Assembly (NCBI RefSeq): GCF_047238345.1
Contig: NZ_JBDFMQ010000001.1
Span: 1,798,001-1,862,000 of the forward strand
Reading direction: 5' to 3'
Origin: Shouchella sp047238345
GTDB taxonomy: Bacteria; Bacillota; Bacilli; Bacillales; Bacillaceae_D
DNA length: 64,000 nt
The notes below the pieces were generated by a model. The model saw only the letters and a program-made list of their open reading frames with translations. It did no database searches and had not been told where the DNA came from. Positions 42,763-50,987 of this stretch are shown here, in pieces. Numbering within the stretch: the first letter of the stretch is position 1; each line of letters starts with the position of its first letter. Both the position numbers and the translations under genes were made by a program.

Positions 42763-43941
42763 ATGACGAAATTTGAACAATCCAAACTTTTGCAAGGATT
42801 ACCTGACCAATTTTTTGCGAAATTAACAGCAAAAGTGCGAGATCAAATTGCAAAAGGACATGATATCATTAATCTTGGGCAAGGAAACCCTGACTTACCT
42901 ACTCCCTCTTTCATCGTAAAAGCTTTGCAAGAGGCAGCGTCTGACCCTCTTTATCATCAGTATGGTCCTTTTAGTGGACATTTGTTTCTAAAAGAAGCGG
43001 TAGCGACATTCTATAAACGTGAATACAACGTAACCCTCGATCCAGAAACGGAAGTAGCGGTTTTGTTTGGCGCGAAAACAGGACTTGTGGAGGTTAGTCA
43101 ATGCCTTTTAAATCCTGGTGATGTCGCGTTGCTTCCTGATCCTGGTTATCCAGATTACGCATCAGGTATTGCTTTAGCTCAAGCGCAAAGTGCACTCTTC
43201 CCTCTTCTTGCTGAAAATGAGTTTCTCCCTAATTATTCGGCCATCCCCCCAGAAGATGTTGAAAAGGCGAAGCTCTTATTTTTAAATTACCCAAACAACC
43301 CTACAGCAGGTGTTGCCACTCATGAATTTTTTGAGGAAACGGTTCAATTTGCTAGCGAAAATCAAATTTGTGTTGTGCATGATCTTGCTTATGGAGCAAT
43401 TGGCTTTGACGGCGTCAAACCACCGAGTTTTTTACAAGCAAAAGATGCAAAGGAAACAGGTGTAGAGATGTACACCCTTTCAAAAACGTATAATATGGCA
43501 GGCTGGCGTGTAGGTTTTGCAGTAGGAAATGCGTCCGTGATCAATGCGATGAACTTGCTTCAAGATCATCTTTACGTTAGTTTATTTGGTGGCATTCAGC
43601 ATGCTGCTGCAACGGCACTTTTATCCGATCAAAAAGAAACGAAAGAGCTTGCGGCTCGTTATGAGAAACGCCGAAATGTATTTATTAATGGATTAAAACG
43701 GATTGGATTAGAAGTGGAAGCGCCAAAAGGATCGTTTTTCGTGTGGATGCCTGTTCCATTTGGGTTTACATCGGAACCCTTTGCAGATTACTTACTAACG
43801 AAGGCACATCTTGTCGTTGCACCTGGAAACGGATTTGGAGAACAAGGTGAAGGATATGTGCGAATCGGTTTATTAGCTGATGAAGATCGCTTAGAAGAGG
43901 CAATTAAAAGAATGGAGAAACTAGAGTTAAATGCATGTTAA
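42763..43941 (+). CDS. Class I/II PLP aminotransferase, MtnE-like
   Basis: 392 residues; start at the ATG after TTGGAGG, 38 codons inside the longest frame. Fold type I features: LGQGNPDLPTP at the start, YPNNPTAG (about 168-175), and the PLP Lys in SKTYNMAGWRVGF. The opening (LPDQFF ... LINLGQGNPD ... LYHQYGPF) recalls MtnE (YkrV), the methionine-forming transaminase of the methionine salvage pathway. No S-box riboswitch is visible upstream and no mtn genes are near, so the assignment is tentative. A nucleotidyltransferase gene follows 43 bases later. Confidence 0.85.
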   Translation: MTKFEQSKLLQGLPDQFFAKLTAKVRDQIAKGHDIINLGQGNPDLPTPSFIVKALQEAASDPLYHQYGPFSGHLFLKEAVATFYKREYNVTLDPETEVAVLFGAKTGLVEVSQCLLNPGDVALLPDPGYPDYASGIALAQAQSALFPLLAENEFLPNYSAIPPEDVEKAKLLFLNYPNNPTAGVATHEFFEETVQFASENQICVVHDLAYGAIGFDGVKPPSFLQAKDAKETGVEMYTLSKTYNMAGWRVGFAVGNASVINAMNLLQDHLYVSLFGGIQHAAATALLSDQKETKELAARYEKRRNVFINGLKRIGLEVEAPKGSFFVWMPVPFGFTSEPFADYLLTKAHLVVAPGNGFGEQGEGYVRIGLLADEDRLEEAIKRMEKLELNAC

Positions 43942-43984
43942 CTATAAATATAGTCAGCAAGAATTTAACTACTGAGGTGAAAAA

Positions 43985-44650
43985 ATGGGGAAAATTGCGG
44001 CGTTTATTTTGGCAGCTGGGTTTTCAAGGCGTATGAATGAAGATAAATTGATGCTTCCACTTGGTGAAGAACCTTTAGGCTTACGTTCAATAAAAACAGC
44101 ATTGCAAAGCGATGTTGACTATGTGTATGTCCTTGTGAAAGATAAGGAAATTCCGTTTTACACTCAGGTAAATCATACAGGTCGCTTACAATTCATTACG
44201 AATCCTGTTGCGAAGGAAGGACAGTCTGCATCGATAAAATTAAGCGCAAAAATGGCGATGGATTCTCAGTTCGATGGGTTAATTGTTCTACTCGCTGATC
44301 AACCTTTATTAACACCTAAACACATTAATCGCTTGATCAAGGCGTTTCATCGTGAGGAAGAACGTGACACGATTGATTTTGTCGTAAGCGAGCATAATGG
44401 TGTCATTCAACCACCTATTTTTTGTCACAAACGAAGATTTATCGATTTACTATCGTTAGTTGGAGAAGAAGGGGCCAAAAAGATAATCGTTCAAACGGAA
44501 GAAAACAGGGTTACGCGGATTCAATATGAAGATGATGTTGCGTTTCAAGATGTTGATACACCTGAAGATTATGAGAATGTGGTAAACGTGTTAAGAAGAC
44601 AAGATCTTGAAGTGAATGAAGGAAAAAGAAATGGAACAGATAAGAGATAG
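43985..44650 (+). CDS. MobA/MocA-like nucleotidyltransferase
   Basis: 221 residues. LAAGFSRRMNEDKLMLPLG is the NTP-binding loop of the MobA-like transferase fold, LLADQPLL is the metal/nucleotide motif and DVDTPEDYE the C-terminal one. Relatives load CTP or GTP onto molybdopterin (MocA, MobA, PucB-type in purine use) or modify other small molecules. No molybdoenzyme gene is adjacent, so the acceptor is open. ATG after TGAGGTGA. Confidence 0.85.
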   Translation: MGKIAAFILAAGFSRRMNEDKLMLPLGEEPLGLRSIKTALQSDVDYVYVLVKDKEIPFYTQVNHTGRLQFITNPVAKEGQSASIKLSAKMAMDSQFDGLIVLLADQPLLTPKHINRLIKAFHREEERDTIDFVVSEHNGVIQPPIFCHKRRFIDLLSLVGEEGAKKIIVQTEENRVTRIQYEDDVAFQDVDTPEDYENVVNVLRRQDLEVNEGKRNGTDKR

Positions 44651-44669
44651 CGAAGTGGCTATGCGCTAT
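44647..44669 (+). repeat. Hairpin after the nucleotidyltransferase gene
   Basis: ATAGCG ... CGCTAT overlaps the stop codon; there is no clear T-run. Confidence 0.4.
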
Positions 44670-44800
44670 TGAAGAGATTTCGGTTCTTTACGAAAAACAG
44701 ATTTAAGTAAAGTAATCTCTGCCCTCTTTAAAGGTCTGCTGAGTTTATTCTCACAATCACGAATGAGGAGAATTAACATCTCATCTTTTGTCTGTTCCAT
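44666..44800 (-). CDS. Small hypothetical protein, 44 residues
   Basis: ATG after AAAGGAGGG (MEQTKDEMLILLIRDCENK). Soluble, with a basic C-terminal helix (SRPLKRAEITLLKSVFRK) as in short Bacillus proteins of the ...RPL...E type. The longer frame has no ribosome site. The function is unknown. Confidence 0.55.
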   Translation of the reverse strand: MEQTKDEMLILLIRDCENKLSRPLKRAEITLLKSVFRKEPKSLQ

Positions 44801-44915
44801 ACTTCCCTCCTTTACGAAGGCTTCTTTTATCATAATCATAAGAACGGTTAATTTCAAGTATTATCCATAGGATTTGATCCATCGTTAAAAATGAACATGT
44901 ACGTAGCGAAAAAGT

Positions 44916-45311
44916 TTAATAACGGTCTAAAATGATTAATTTCTCCAAATACTCGGCTGGTGAGCTCACGTTTGTTGCTGAAATTTTACTCATTAACTTA
45001 GCCACGTGCATTAACTGAAATTTTAATGTCACTTCATTTAAGCTGCATGGTTCGTCCCTTAATTGGAGCCAGTCATAAACCATAACAGAGTGTTTAATGA
45101 GAGTATGTAAAGAATAAGTCTCTTCCATTCGCTGCTGATTCATAAATGTTGCACCAATATAATATTCCATGAAGAGTGTTACATCGTTCTTACAGAGATA
45201 TGTAATAATATCATTTTCAAATACTGTGGCCTGTCCACTTTCATTTAAATGAAAAGGAAGATCATTTAATAACCGAACTTTTCTACTAATAAGAGCCCCC
45301 TCCTCCCTCAT
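44916..45311 (-). CDS. Hypothetical cytoplasmic protein, distant paralogue of the 6295-6672 product
   Basis: 131 residues from ATG 45311, though the strongest ribosome site (GGAGGAGGGGG) lies inside the frame, leading to codons CTT and ATT with no standard start, so translation may begin elsewhere. Similar to the product at 6295: LNDLPFHL, ENDIITYLCKN and a helical second half. No membrane segment. The function is unknown. Confidence 0.6.
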   Translation of the reverse strand: MREEGALISRKVRLLNDLPFHLNESGQATVFENDIITYLCKNDVTLFMEYYIGATFMNQQRMEETYSLHTLIKHSVMVYDWLQLRDEPCSLNEVTLKFQLMHVAKLMSKISATNVSSPAEYLEKLIILDRY

Positions 45312-45514
45312 ACATATTCCTTATTTCTCCCTTCCCAACTTTTATTTAATATAAACGTTGCTCGATCTTTTATTTTTGCAATTATGGATAAATTTATGAT
45401 CCGATTTTGAATTCTAGTTCTAATTACCCATTTACGAACAAATTGTCCATCAACTAAAACTAAAAGAACAACTTTTCTCATTCATAAGGGCAATGCTTTT
45501 GGTTACACCCAAAC

Positions 45515-45548
45515 AACCCCGTCTTTTATTCATTTAAAGGGCGGGGTT
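45515..45548 (+). repeat. Stem-loop in the leader of the CGTase gene
   Basis: AACCCCGTC pairs with GGGCGGGGTT and is followed by TGTTTTATTACTT, about 40 bases before the TTG start. It may be an attenuator, or the terminator of an earlier transcript. Confidence 0.5.
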
Positions 45549-45586
45549 TGTTTTATTACTTACATTCTTTTAGAGGGGGAACATCT

Positions 45587-47695
45587 TTGAAAGGTTCTAC
45601 TATGATTATAAGAGTGGCATCAATCAGCATTTTATTCTTCTTTCTACTTTCTTCACCTACTATTGTTCAGGCTGACGTAACAAACAAAGTCAATTATTCT
45701 CAAGATGTAATCTATCAAATTGTCACCGATCGGTTCTCTGATGGAAATTCAGCGAATAATCCTTCTGGAGCAATCTTCAGTCAAACGTGTAGCGATTTGC
45801 ACAAATATTGTGGAGGGGACTGGCAAGGAATTATTAATAAAATGAATGATGGCTATTTAACAGAGTTAGGCATTACAGCCATTTGGATTTCGCAGCCAGT
45901 TGAGAATGTATATGCCCTTCATCCGAGTGGCTATACATCGTACCACGGCTACTGGGCACGTGACTATAAAAAAACAAACCCGTATTATGGAAGCTTTGCT
46001 GATTTTGATCGATTAATTCAAACAGCACATAGCAAAGGGATTAAAATCATTATGGACTTCACACCCAATCATTCATCACCAGCTCTTGAAACGAATCCTA
46101 ATTATGCTGAAAATGGAGCCATCTATAATAATGGCGTACGGTTAGGCACGTATTCAAATGATCCGAACAGGTTATTTCATCATAACGGCGGAACGGATTT
46201 TTCATCGTATGAAGACGGCATTTACCGCAATTTATATGATTTAGCCGACTATAATTTAACGAACAAAGTCATGGATCAATACTTAAAAGAATCAATTAAG
46301 CTATGGCTAGATAAAGGGATTGACGGCATTCGTGTAGATGCTGTTAAACATATGTCAGAAGGCTGGCAGACGTCCTTGATGAGCGACATCTATACGCATA
46401 AACCGGTTTTTACATTTGGCGAATGGTTTTTAGGAGCTGGAGAAGTCGATCCTCAAAATCATCATTTTGCGAATGAAAGCGGCATGAGCTTGTTAGACTT
46501 TCGATTTGGTCAAACCATTCGAAGCGTGTTGAAAGATCGAAGCAGCAACTGGTATGATTTTCACGCGATGATTGAGAGCACGGAAAACGATTACGACGAA
46601 GTGATCGATCAAGTCACGTTTATCGACAATCATGACATGAGTCGTTTCACTGTGGAGCAATCAAAACGCCAAACCGATATGGCGTTAGCGGTTATGCTTA
46701 CATCTCGAGGTGTTCCGACGATTTATTATGGAACAGAACAATATTTAACAGGTGGAAATGATCCTGAGAATCGCAAGCCGATGAAGACGTTTGATCGTTC
46801 GACGAATTCCTATCAGCTGATTAAAAAGCTGGCTTCTTTAAAACAAACAAATTTGGCTTTAGGCTATGGAGAAACAACTGAACGATGGATTAACGCAGAT
46901 GTCTATATCTATGAAAGAACATTTGGCAATCATGTTGTGCTAACGGCTGTGAACAGTAGTAGTAAGAGCTACTCCATTAATAGTCTCAACACGTCTTTGC
47001 CTCAAGGGAACTATGCCGATGAGCTTCAACAGCGTTTGGATGGTCATGCTATTTCTGTTCAAGCAAATGGATCCGTGAATGCTTTTCAACTACGTCCAAA
47101 CAGTGTATCTGTTTGGCAGGTCACAAAACCGCAATCCTCCCCTTTAATCGGTCATGTTGGCCCAATGATGGGGAAAGCTGGAAACACGATCACGATAAGC
47201 GGCGAAGGTTTTGGAGATAAAAAAGGCAGCGTTCTATTTGGCTCTTCTCCCTCTGAAGTGGTGTCTTGGTCAAATACAAAAATCGAAGCCAAGATTCCCA
47301 ATGTGACAGCTGGGCACTTCGACCTTTCCGTTGTGAGTGCGACAAACGTGAAAAGTCCTGTTTATAGCAAATTTGACGTGTTAACTGGTGATCAAGTTAG
47401 CGTTCGCTTTGCAGTGAACAACGCAACAACAAATGCAGGAACCAATCTTTACATCGTTGGAAATGTTAGCGAGCTTGGGAATTGGGACACAAATAAAGCA
47501 ATTGGTCCAATGTTTAATCAAGTGATGTATAAATACCCGACTTGGTACTATGACATTAGTGTCCCTGCAGGAAAAAAAGTGGAGTATAAATATATTAAAA
47601 AAGATCAAAATGGCAACGTTGTTTGGCAAAGCGGCAATAATCAAATTTTTACAACGCCTCATGCAGGAACCGATACCGTTATAACAGATTGGTAA
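45587..47695 (+). CDS. cgt: Cyclodextrin glucanotransferase, gamma-CGTase-like
   Basis: 702 residues from TTG 45587, with GAGGGGGAAC upstream. A Sec signal peptide ends near ADVTNK. The domains are A/B (catalytic barrel with loop), C, D (IPT/TIG, about 520-600) and E (CBM20 starch binding, about 605-702). The catalytic Asp is in GIDGIRVDAVKHM, the acid/base Glu in FTFGEWFL and the third Asp in FIDNHDMSRF; the central Tyr is in NLYDLAD. This extracellular enzyme converts starch into cyclic glucans. The sequence and the ALETNPNYAENGAIYNNG stretch at the donor subsites recall gamma-CGTases from alkaliphilic Bacillus clarkii and strain G-825-6. A terminator follows. Confidence 0.95.
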   Translation: MKGSTMIIRVASISILFFFLLSSPTIVQADVTNKVNYSQDVIYQIVTDRFSDGNSANNPSGAIFSQTCSDLHKYCGGDWQGIINKMNDGYLTELGITAIWISQPVENVYALHPSGYTSYHGYWARDYKKTNPYYGSFADFDRLIQTAHSKGIKIIMDFTPNHSSPALETNPNYAENGAIYNNGVRLGTYSNDPNRLFHHNGGTDFSSYEDGIYRNLYDLADYNLTNKVMDQYLKESIKLWLDKGIDGIRVDAVKHMSEGWQTSLMSDIYTHKPVFTFGEWFLGAGEVDPQNHHFANESGMSLLDFRFGQTIRSVLKDRSSNWYDFHAMIESTENDYDEVIDQVTFIDNHDMSRFTVEQSKRQTDMALAVMLTSRGVPTIYYGTEQYLTGGNDPENRKPMKTFDRSTNSYQLIKKLASLKQTNLALGYGETTERWINADVYIYERTFGNHVVLTAVNSSSKSYSINSLNTSLPQGNYADELQQRLDGHAISVQANGSVNAFQLRPNSVSVWQVTKPQSSPLIGHVGPMMGKAGNTITISGEGFGDKKGSVLFGSSPSEVVSWSNTKIEAKIPNVTAGHFDLSVVSATNVKSPVYSKFDVLTGDQVSVRFAVNNATTNAGTNLYIVGNVSELGNWDTNKAIGPMFNQVMYKYPTWYYDISVPAGKKVEYKYIKKDQNGNVVWQSGNNQIFTTPHAGTDTVITDW

Positions 47696-47704
47696 TAAAA
47701 AAGT

Positions 47705-47740
47705 AACCTATCTCCAGTTTCGGAAATAGGTTTCTTTTTT
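47705..47740 (+). terminator. Terminator of the CGTase gene
   Basis: AACCTAT ... ATAGGTT followed by TCTTTTTT. Confidence 0.8.
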
Positions 47741-47773
47741 ATCGTCCTTTTATGCTAAACAAAACAATGAACA

Positions 47774-49072
47774 TTAGCCTTTTTGTTCAACTCGATAGTA
47801 ACTTGCAACGTTTGCAACAGCTTCGAGCTGTTTTAATTTCGTTACTAGTTCTTTTACAACAGCTACCGTGGTCGTATGTGTGATTAAAACAACTTCCGCT
47901 TGCTCGTGCTGATCTTCTAGAGGTAGCTGAATTAACCGTTCAAAACTAACATCATGTTGAGCGAAAAGAGTGGTAATCGCAGCAAACGTTCCGGCCCTGT
48001 CGTATACATGTAAGCGAATAAAATAAGGTGATTGAATGTCATTCTCTTGTTTAAATGCCGTTTGAAACATCGGGGTTTGATAAGACATACCGTGGACACG
48101 TCGCTGAATATTTTTTGCTACAGTCACAAGATCACTGACAACCGCTGTCGCTGTAGGTAATGATCCTGCGCCTGGTCCATAATACATCGATTCCCCCATC
48201 GCTTCACCTTCTACAAGCACCGCATTAAATTCATTGTGAACATTGGCTAATGGATGAGCATTTGGCAAAAGCGTTGGTTCTACTCGGACTTCTAGTTGGC
48301 CCTCGTCTTTTCGAGCTAAACCAATTAATTTCATTGTATAACCGAACTGCTCACAAAACGATAGATCGATATCAGAAACATGTCGAATCCCTTTAACGGA
48401 TACATCAGAGATATGAACCGGTGTAGAAAAAGCGAGTGTCGCAAGGATGGCCATTTTTCGTGCTGCATCAAGTCCATCAACATCTGAAGTTGGATCTGCT
48501 TCCGCATAACCAAGTGTTTGCGCTTCATCTAACACATCATCAAACGTTCGCTTTTCCTCCGTCATCTTAGTCAGCATGTAGTTTGTTGTCCCATTTACAA
48601 TACCCATTACTTTTGTAAGCTTATCTGCTGATAAGCCATCAGTAATTGTACGAATGATTGGAATCCCACCCGCGACACTCGCTTCATAGAATAGATCGCA
48701 ATGGTGCTCATTCGCTTTATGTAAAAGGGTTGCTCCATACTCGGCCATTAAATCTTTATTTGCCGTTATGACATGTTTCTTTTGCTTTAAGGCACGCTCA
48801 ATGAATTCGCGGGTTTCTTCTATCCCACCCATTACTTCAATAATAACGTCAATGGAAGGATCATCAATAACATCATTTGCATTTTCAGTTAGCTCTAGTG
48901 ATGAGAGCCAAGATTCCCGTGATTTGCTTATGTTTTTAACAAACGCGCGCTTAATTTCAATATGCCGTCCAATTTGATGGGATAATGTTTCTTGATGCTG
49001 TTTAATGATCGATGCGACTCCTGTACCAACCGTTCCTAACCCTAACAATCCAATCTGTATCGCTCTCTCCAT
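47774..49072 (-). CDS. hom: Homoserine dehydrogenase with ACT domain
   Basis: 432 residues; ATG 49072 preferred over TTG 49078, with AAAGGTGG upstream. The Rossmann loop LGLGTVGTG opens the NAD(P) domain (about 7-130), the catalytic core follows (GIVNGTTNYMLTKM; EADPTSDVDGLDAA with the acid and Lys nearby), and the C-terminal ACT domain is at about 350-430 (FIRLHVYDRAGTFAAI). It reduces aspartate semialdehyde to homoserine for threonine and methionine. The ACT domain gives feedback control by threonine. It stands alone; thrC and thrB are not next to it. Confidence 0.93.
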   Translation of the reverse strand: MERAIQIGLLGLGTVGTGVASIIKQHQETLSHQIGRHIEIKRAFVKNISKSRESWLSSLELTENANDVIDDPSIDVIIEVMGGIEETREFIERALKQKKHVITANKDLMAEYGATLLHKANEHHCDLFYEASVAGGIPIIRTITDGLSADKLTKVMGIVNGTTNYMLTKMTEEKRTFDDVLDEAQTLGYAEADPTSDVDGLDAARKMAILATLAFSTPVHISDVSVKGIRHVSDIDLSFCEQFGYTMKLIGLARKDEGQLEVRVEPTLLPNAHPLANVHNEFNAVLVEGEAMGESMYYGPGAGSLPTATAVVSDLVTVAKNIQRRVHGMSYQTPMFQTAFKQENDIQSPYFIRLHVYDRAGTFAAITTLFAQHDVSFERLIQLPLEDQHEQAEVVLITHTTTVAVVKELVTKLKQLEAVANVASYYRVEQKG

Positions 49073-49261
49073 GACCAAACCACCTTTTGTTCTCTCTATA
49101 AATACAAATGTCTATTTATAAAGGACATTATAGCGGGTATTTTCCTCCGTATCAAGGCTTTTTTCCATTAGAGAGCTCAATTATGCAAATGAATTTGTTT
49201 AGCTCTTACTAAACAAGGTTATATAAGACTTGTAATATCAATCATGTAAGGAGTGAAGAGC

Positions 49262-49501
49262 ATGGATAAATTGGCTAGTTTAAAGAATGAAAGCTTCGCA
49301 CAAAAAAAGCTTTTTCAAGACAAGAATTCTCCTGATTTAAATTGGTCTGACCCTGTTTTAGACTCTGAAAACGTAGTCTCAACTTTTGAAGGTATTAATC
49401 ATGAAGGTTTAGTTGTAAAACGAATTGAAGTCTACCCCTTTAAAAACCTAAATGGGAAAACCACATACGTCGTTAAAGAAACTGAAGTTACTCCCGCATA
49501 A
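49262..49501 (+). CDS. Hypothetical soluble protein, 79 residues
   Basis: ATG after TAAGGAGTG. Beta-rich C-terminal half (VVKRIEVYPF, TTYVVKETEVT). The stop lies in the left arm of its terminator. Family unknown. Confidence 0.65.
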   Translation: MDKLASLKNESFAQKKLFQDKNSPDLNWSDPVLDSENVVSTFEGINHEGLVVKRIEVYPFKNLNGKTTYVVKETEVTPA

Positions 49502-49518
49502 GTAGATGCGGGTTTTTC
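49493..49518 (+). terminator. Rho-independent terminator
   Basis: CCCGCAT, six-base loop, ATGCGGGTTTTT. It ends the 79-residue protein gene. Confidence 0.88.
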
Positions 49519-49541
49519 TTGTCTGACACATACTTTCACTA

Positions 49542-49733
49542 TTAATCTTTCTTTAATACGTAGAGTAATAAAATTTTAAATAGAACGATTGTAAACAACA
49601 CTGGAATCACACCAAACGATAGCAATATCGGTGCCATCATGCCCCAAGGGCCATACAGACCTCCTAAAATCACGCCACTTATAAAGCCGATTCCTATTGG
49701 TGCTCTTACGAATCCCTTCTTACGTCCATTCAT
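49542..49733 (-). CDS. 5'-truncated paralogue of the 50336-50632 membrane protein
   Basis: 63 residues whose last 50 match the C-terminal half of the product at 50336 almost exactly (GIGF-SGVILGGLYGPWGMMAP, then LYVLKKD), while the first 13 residues (MNGRKKGFVRAP) are unrelated and the ATG has no ribosome site. It is likely a fragment left by duplication and deletion, interrupted by the PH-like gene inserted between the copies. Confidence 0.6.
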   Translation of the reverse strand: MNGRKKGFVRAPIGIGFISGVILGGLYGPWGMMAPILLSFGVIPVLFTIVLFKILLLYVLKKD

Positions 49734-49774
49734 ATTGCCAATGGAAAATGGAAAGGCATTTTTTACGTATTCTT

Positions 49775-50212
49775 TTAGTGGTTATGAAATCGAATACGAC
49801 TGTTATAGTTTTGGATTTCATTAATAAACACGTCTATATGTTCCGGTGCAATTCGAACAGTTTTATTCGGCCTATAGTGAACAATGAAGTTCTCTGCAGA
49901 AAGCGTCGTATTGTTCACTAGCGGTTGTGAACTTTTCTCTATCACTTCAATATCATGAAGCTCAATGGCTTTACGGATGGGTCCTTGTTTAACGATTAGC
50001 TTTTCTTCAGTTAGTATGTATGATGTTCCAAACCACGTCCAAATGGTGTAAATTCCTAGTGGGAGTACGAAACCATATATGAGTAAGACCGTTAAGTCGT
50101 CATTATGGTGTCTTGTATGTATAAACGGATAATAGATACTAATGTACAGGCAAATGATTCCGATTAAAAGGATTAACACACTATACCAGTCTTTCCTTGC
50201 CTTAAATTTCAA
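49775..50212 (-). CDS. Membrane-anchored PH-like domain protein
   Basis: 145 residues from TTG with GGAGGAG about eight bases upstream. Two N-terminal helices (about 9-28 and 40-60) and then a small bacterial PH-like domain: SYILTEEKLIVKQGP, IELHDIEVIEKS, VRIAPEHIDVFINEI. This is the arrangement of short bacterial PH (bPH_2-type) membrane proteins. Function unknown. Confidence 0.68.
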   Translation of the reverse strand: MKFKARKDWYSVLILLIGIICLYISIYYPFIHTRHHNDDLTVLLIYGFVLPLGIYTIWTWFGTSYILTEEKLIVKQGPIRKAIELHDIEVIEKSSQPLVNNTTLSAENFIVHYRPNKTVRIAPEHIDVFINEIQNYNSRIRFHNH

Positions 50213-50335
50213 TTAAATCGCTCCTCCGACTATATGCGTGTTTATTTTACTACGATGTGTGTGCTAGTAAACATTTAATAATTCTAAGAATGTAGGGATC
50301 TTATTTGATTCGTAACTTGTGACAGTACATTATGG

Positions 50336-50632
50336 TTAAAGATCTTTTTTCAACACGTATAAGAAAAAACTTTTTATAATGACGATTACAATCAATACTG
50401 GGACAACGCCGAAAGAAAGCAGTATTGGTGCCATCATCCCCCAAGGGCCATACAGACCACCTAAAATCACGCCACTTAAAAAGCCAATTCCTAGTAAAAG
50501 CAAGAAGAATGTGATCCACTCAGGTTTCCAACCTACCTCAAACGATTTCTTTTTCACAACAACAGAGACCACGGTATAGACAATTAGCACTAGCCCTATT
50601 CCTAAAATGATTCCAAGCGTATCATCAGACAT
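50336..50632 (-). CDS. Membrane protein of 98 residues, full-length copy
   Basis: ATG 50632 follows GAGGG and overlaps the CxxC gene stop by eight bases, so the two are translated together. Helices at about 8-27, 38-60 and 65-92; ends LYVLKKDL. A truncated copy lies at 49542. The function is unknown. Confidence 0.65.
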   Translation of the reverse strand: MSDDTLGIILGIGLVLIVYTVVSVVVKKKSFEVGWKPEWITFFLLLLGIGFLSGVILGGLYGPWGMMAPILLSFGVVPVLIVIVIIKSFFLYVLKKDL

Positions 50633-50918
50633 CGTAGCCCTCATCTTCTACCTCAAAATGGATTAAATACGAAAAATAGGTCGATATGAGTAAACCTATA
50701 AGCAACGTAACCCGCCAAACCATTTGCTCAACATATATGAACGTGAAGACCATACTTATAAACCACACACTCGATAAAGCAATGTTTTTCTTTTTGCAGC
50801 GCTTACTTAGCTCGTTTCTTTTATGACAATGAGGGCATGTTACTTGGGTAAATTCTCCTTTTAAAACATTCAGCACCGCGATTTCTTCCCTACAATGGTT
50901 ACATTCTCTATTTTTCAT
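50625..50918 (-). CDS. Small zinc-ribbon membrane protein (CxxC-18-CxxC type)
   Basis: 97 residues, ATG after AGAGAGGTGG. CNHC and CPHC 18 residues apart form a zinc ribbon, followed by two helices (about 47-65 and 67-85) and an acidic tail. It is a paralogue of the product at 25388. It overlaps the next gene by eight bases, tying the ribbon protein to the three-helix membrane protein. Function unknown. Confidence 0.7.
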   Translation of the reverse strand: MKNRECNHCREEIAVLNVLKGEFTQVTCPHCHKRNELSKRCKKKNIALSSVWFISMVFTFIYVEQMVWRVTLLIGLLISTYFSYLIHFEVEDEGYDV

Positions 50919-50953
50919 TGACTTCCACCTCTCTCCTTTCCAATTAATGAAGC

Positions 50954-50987
50954 AAAGAACCGTTCCCCACGAAACGGTTCTTTCTTT
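50954..50987. terminator. Bidirectional terminator after the DEAD-box gene
   Basis: AAAGAACCGTT, eight-base loop, AACGGTTCTTT, T-rich on both sides; directly after the helicase stop. Confidence 0.85.
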
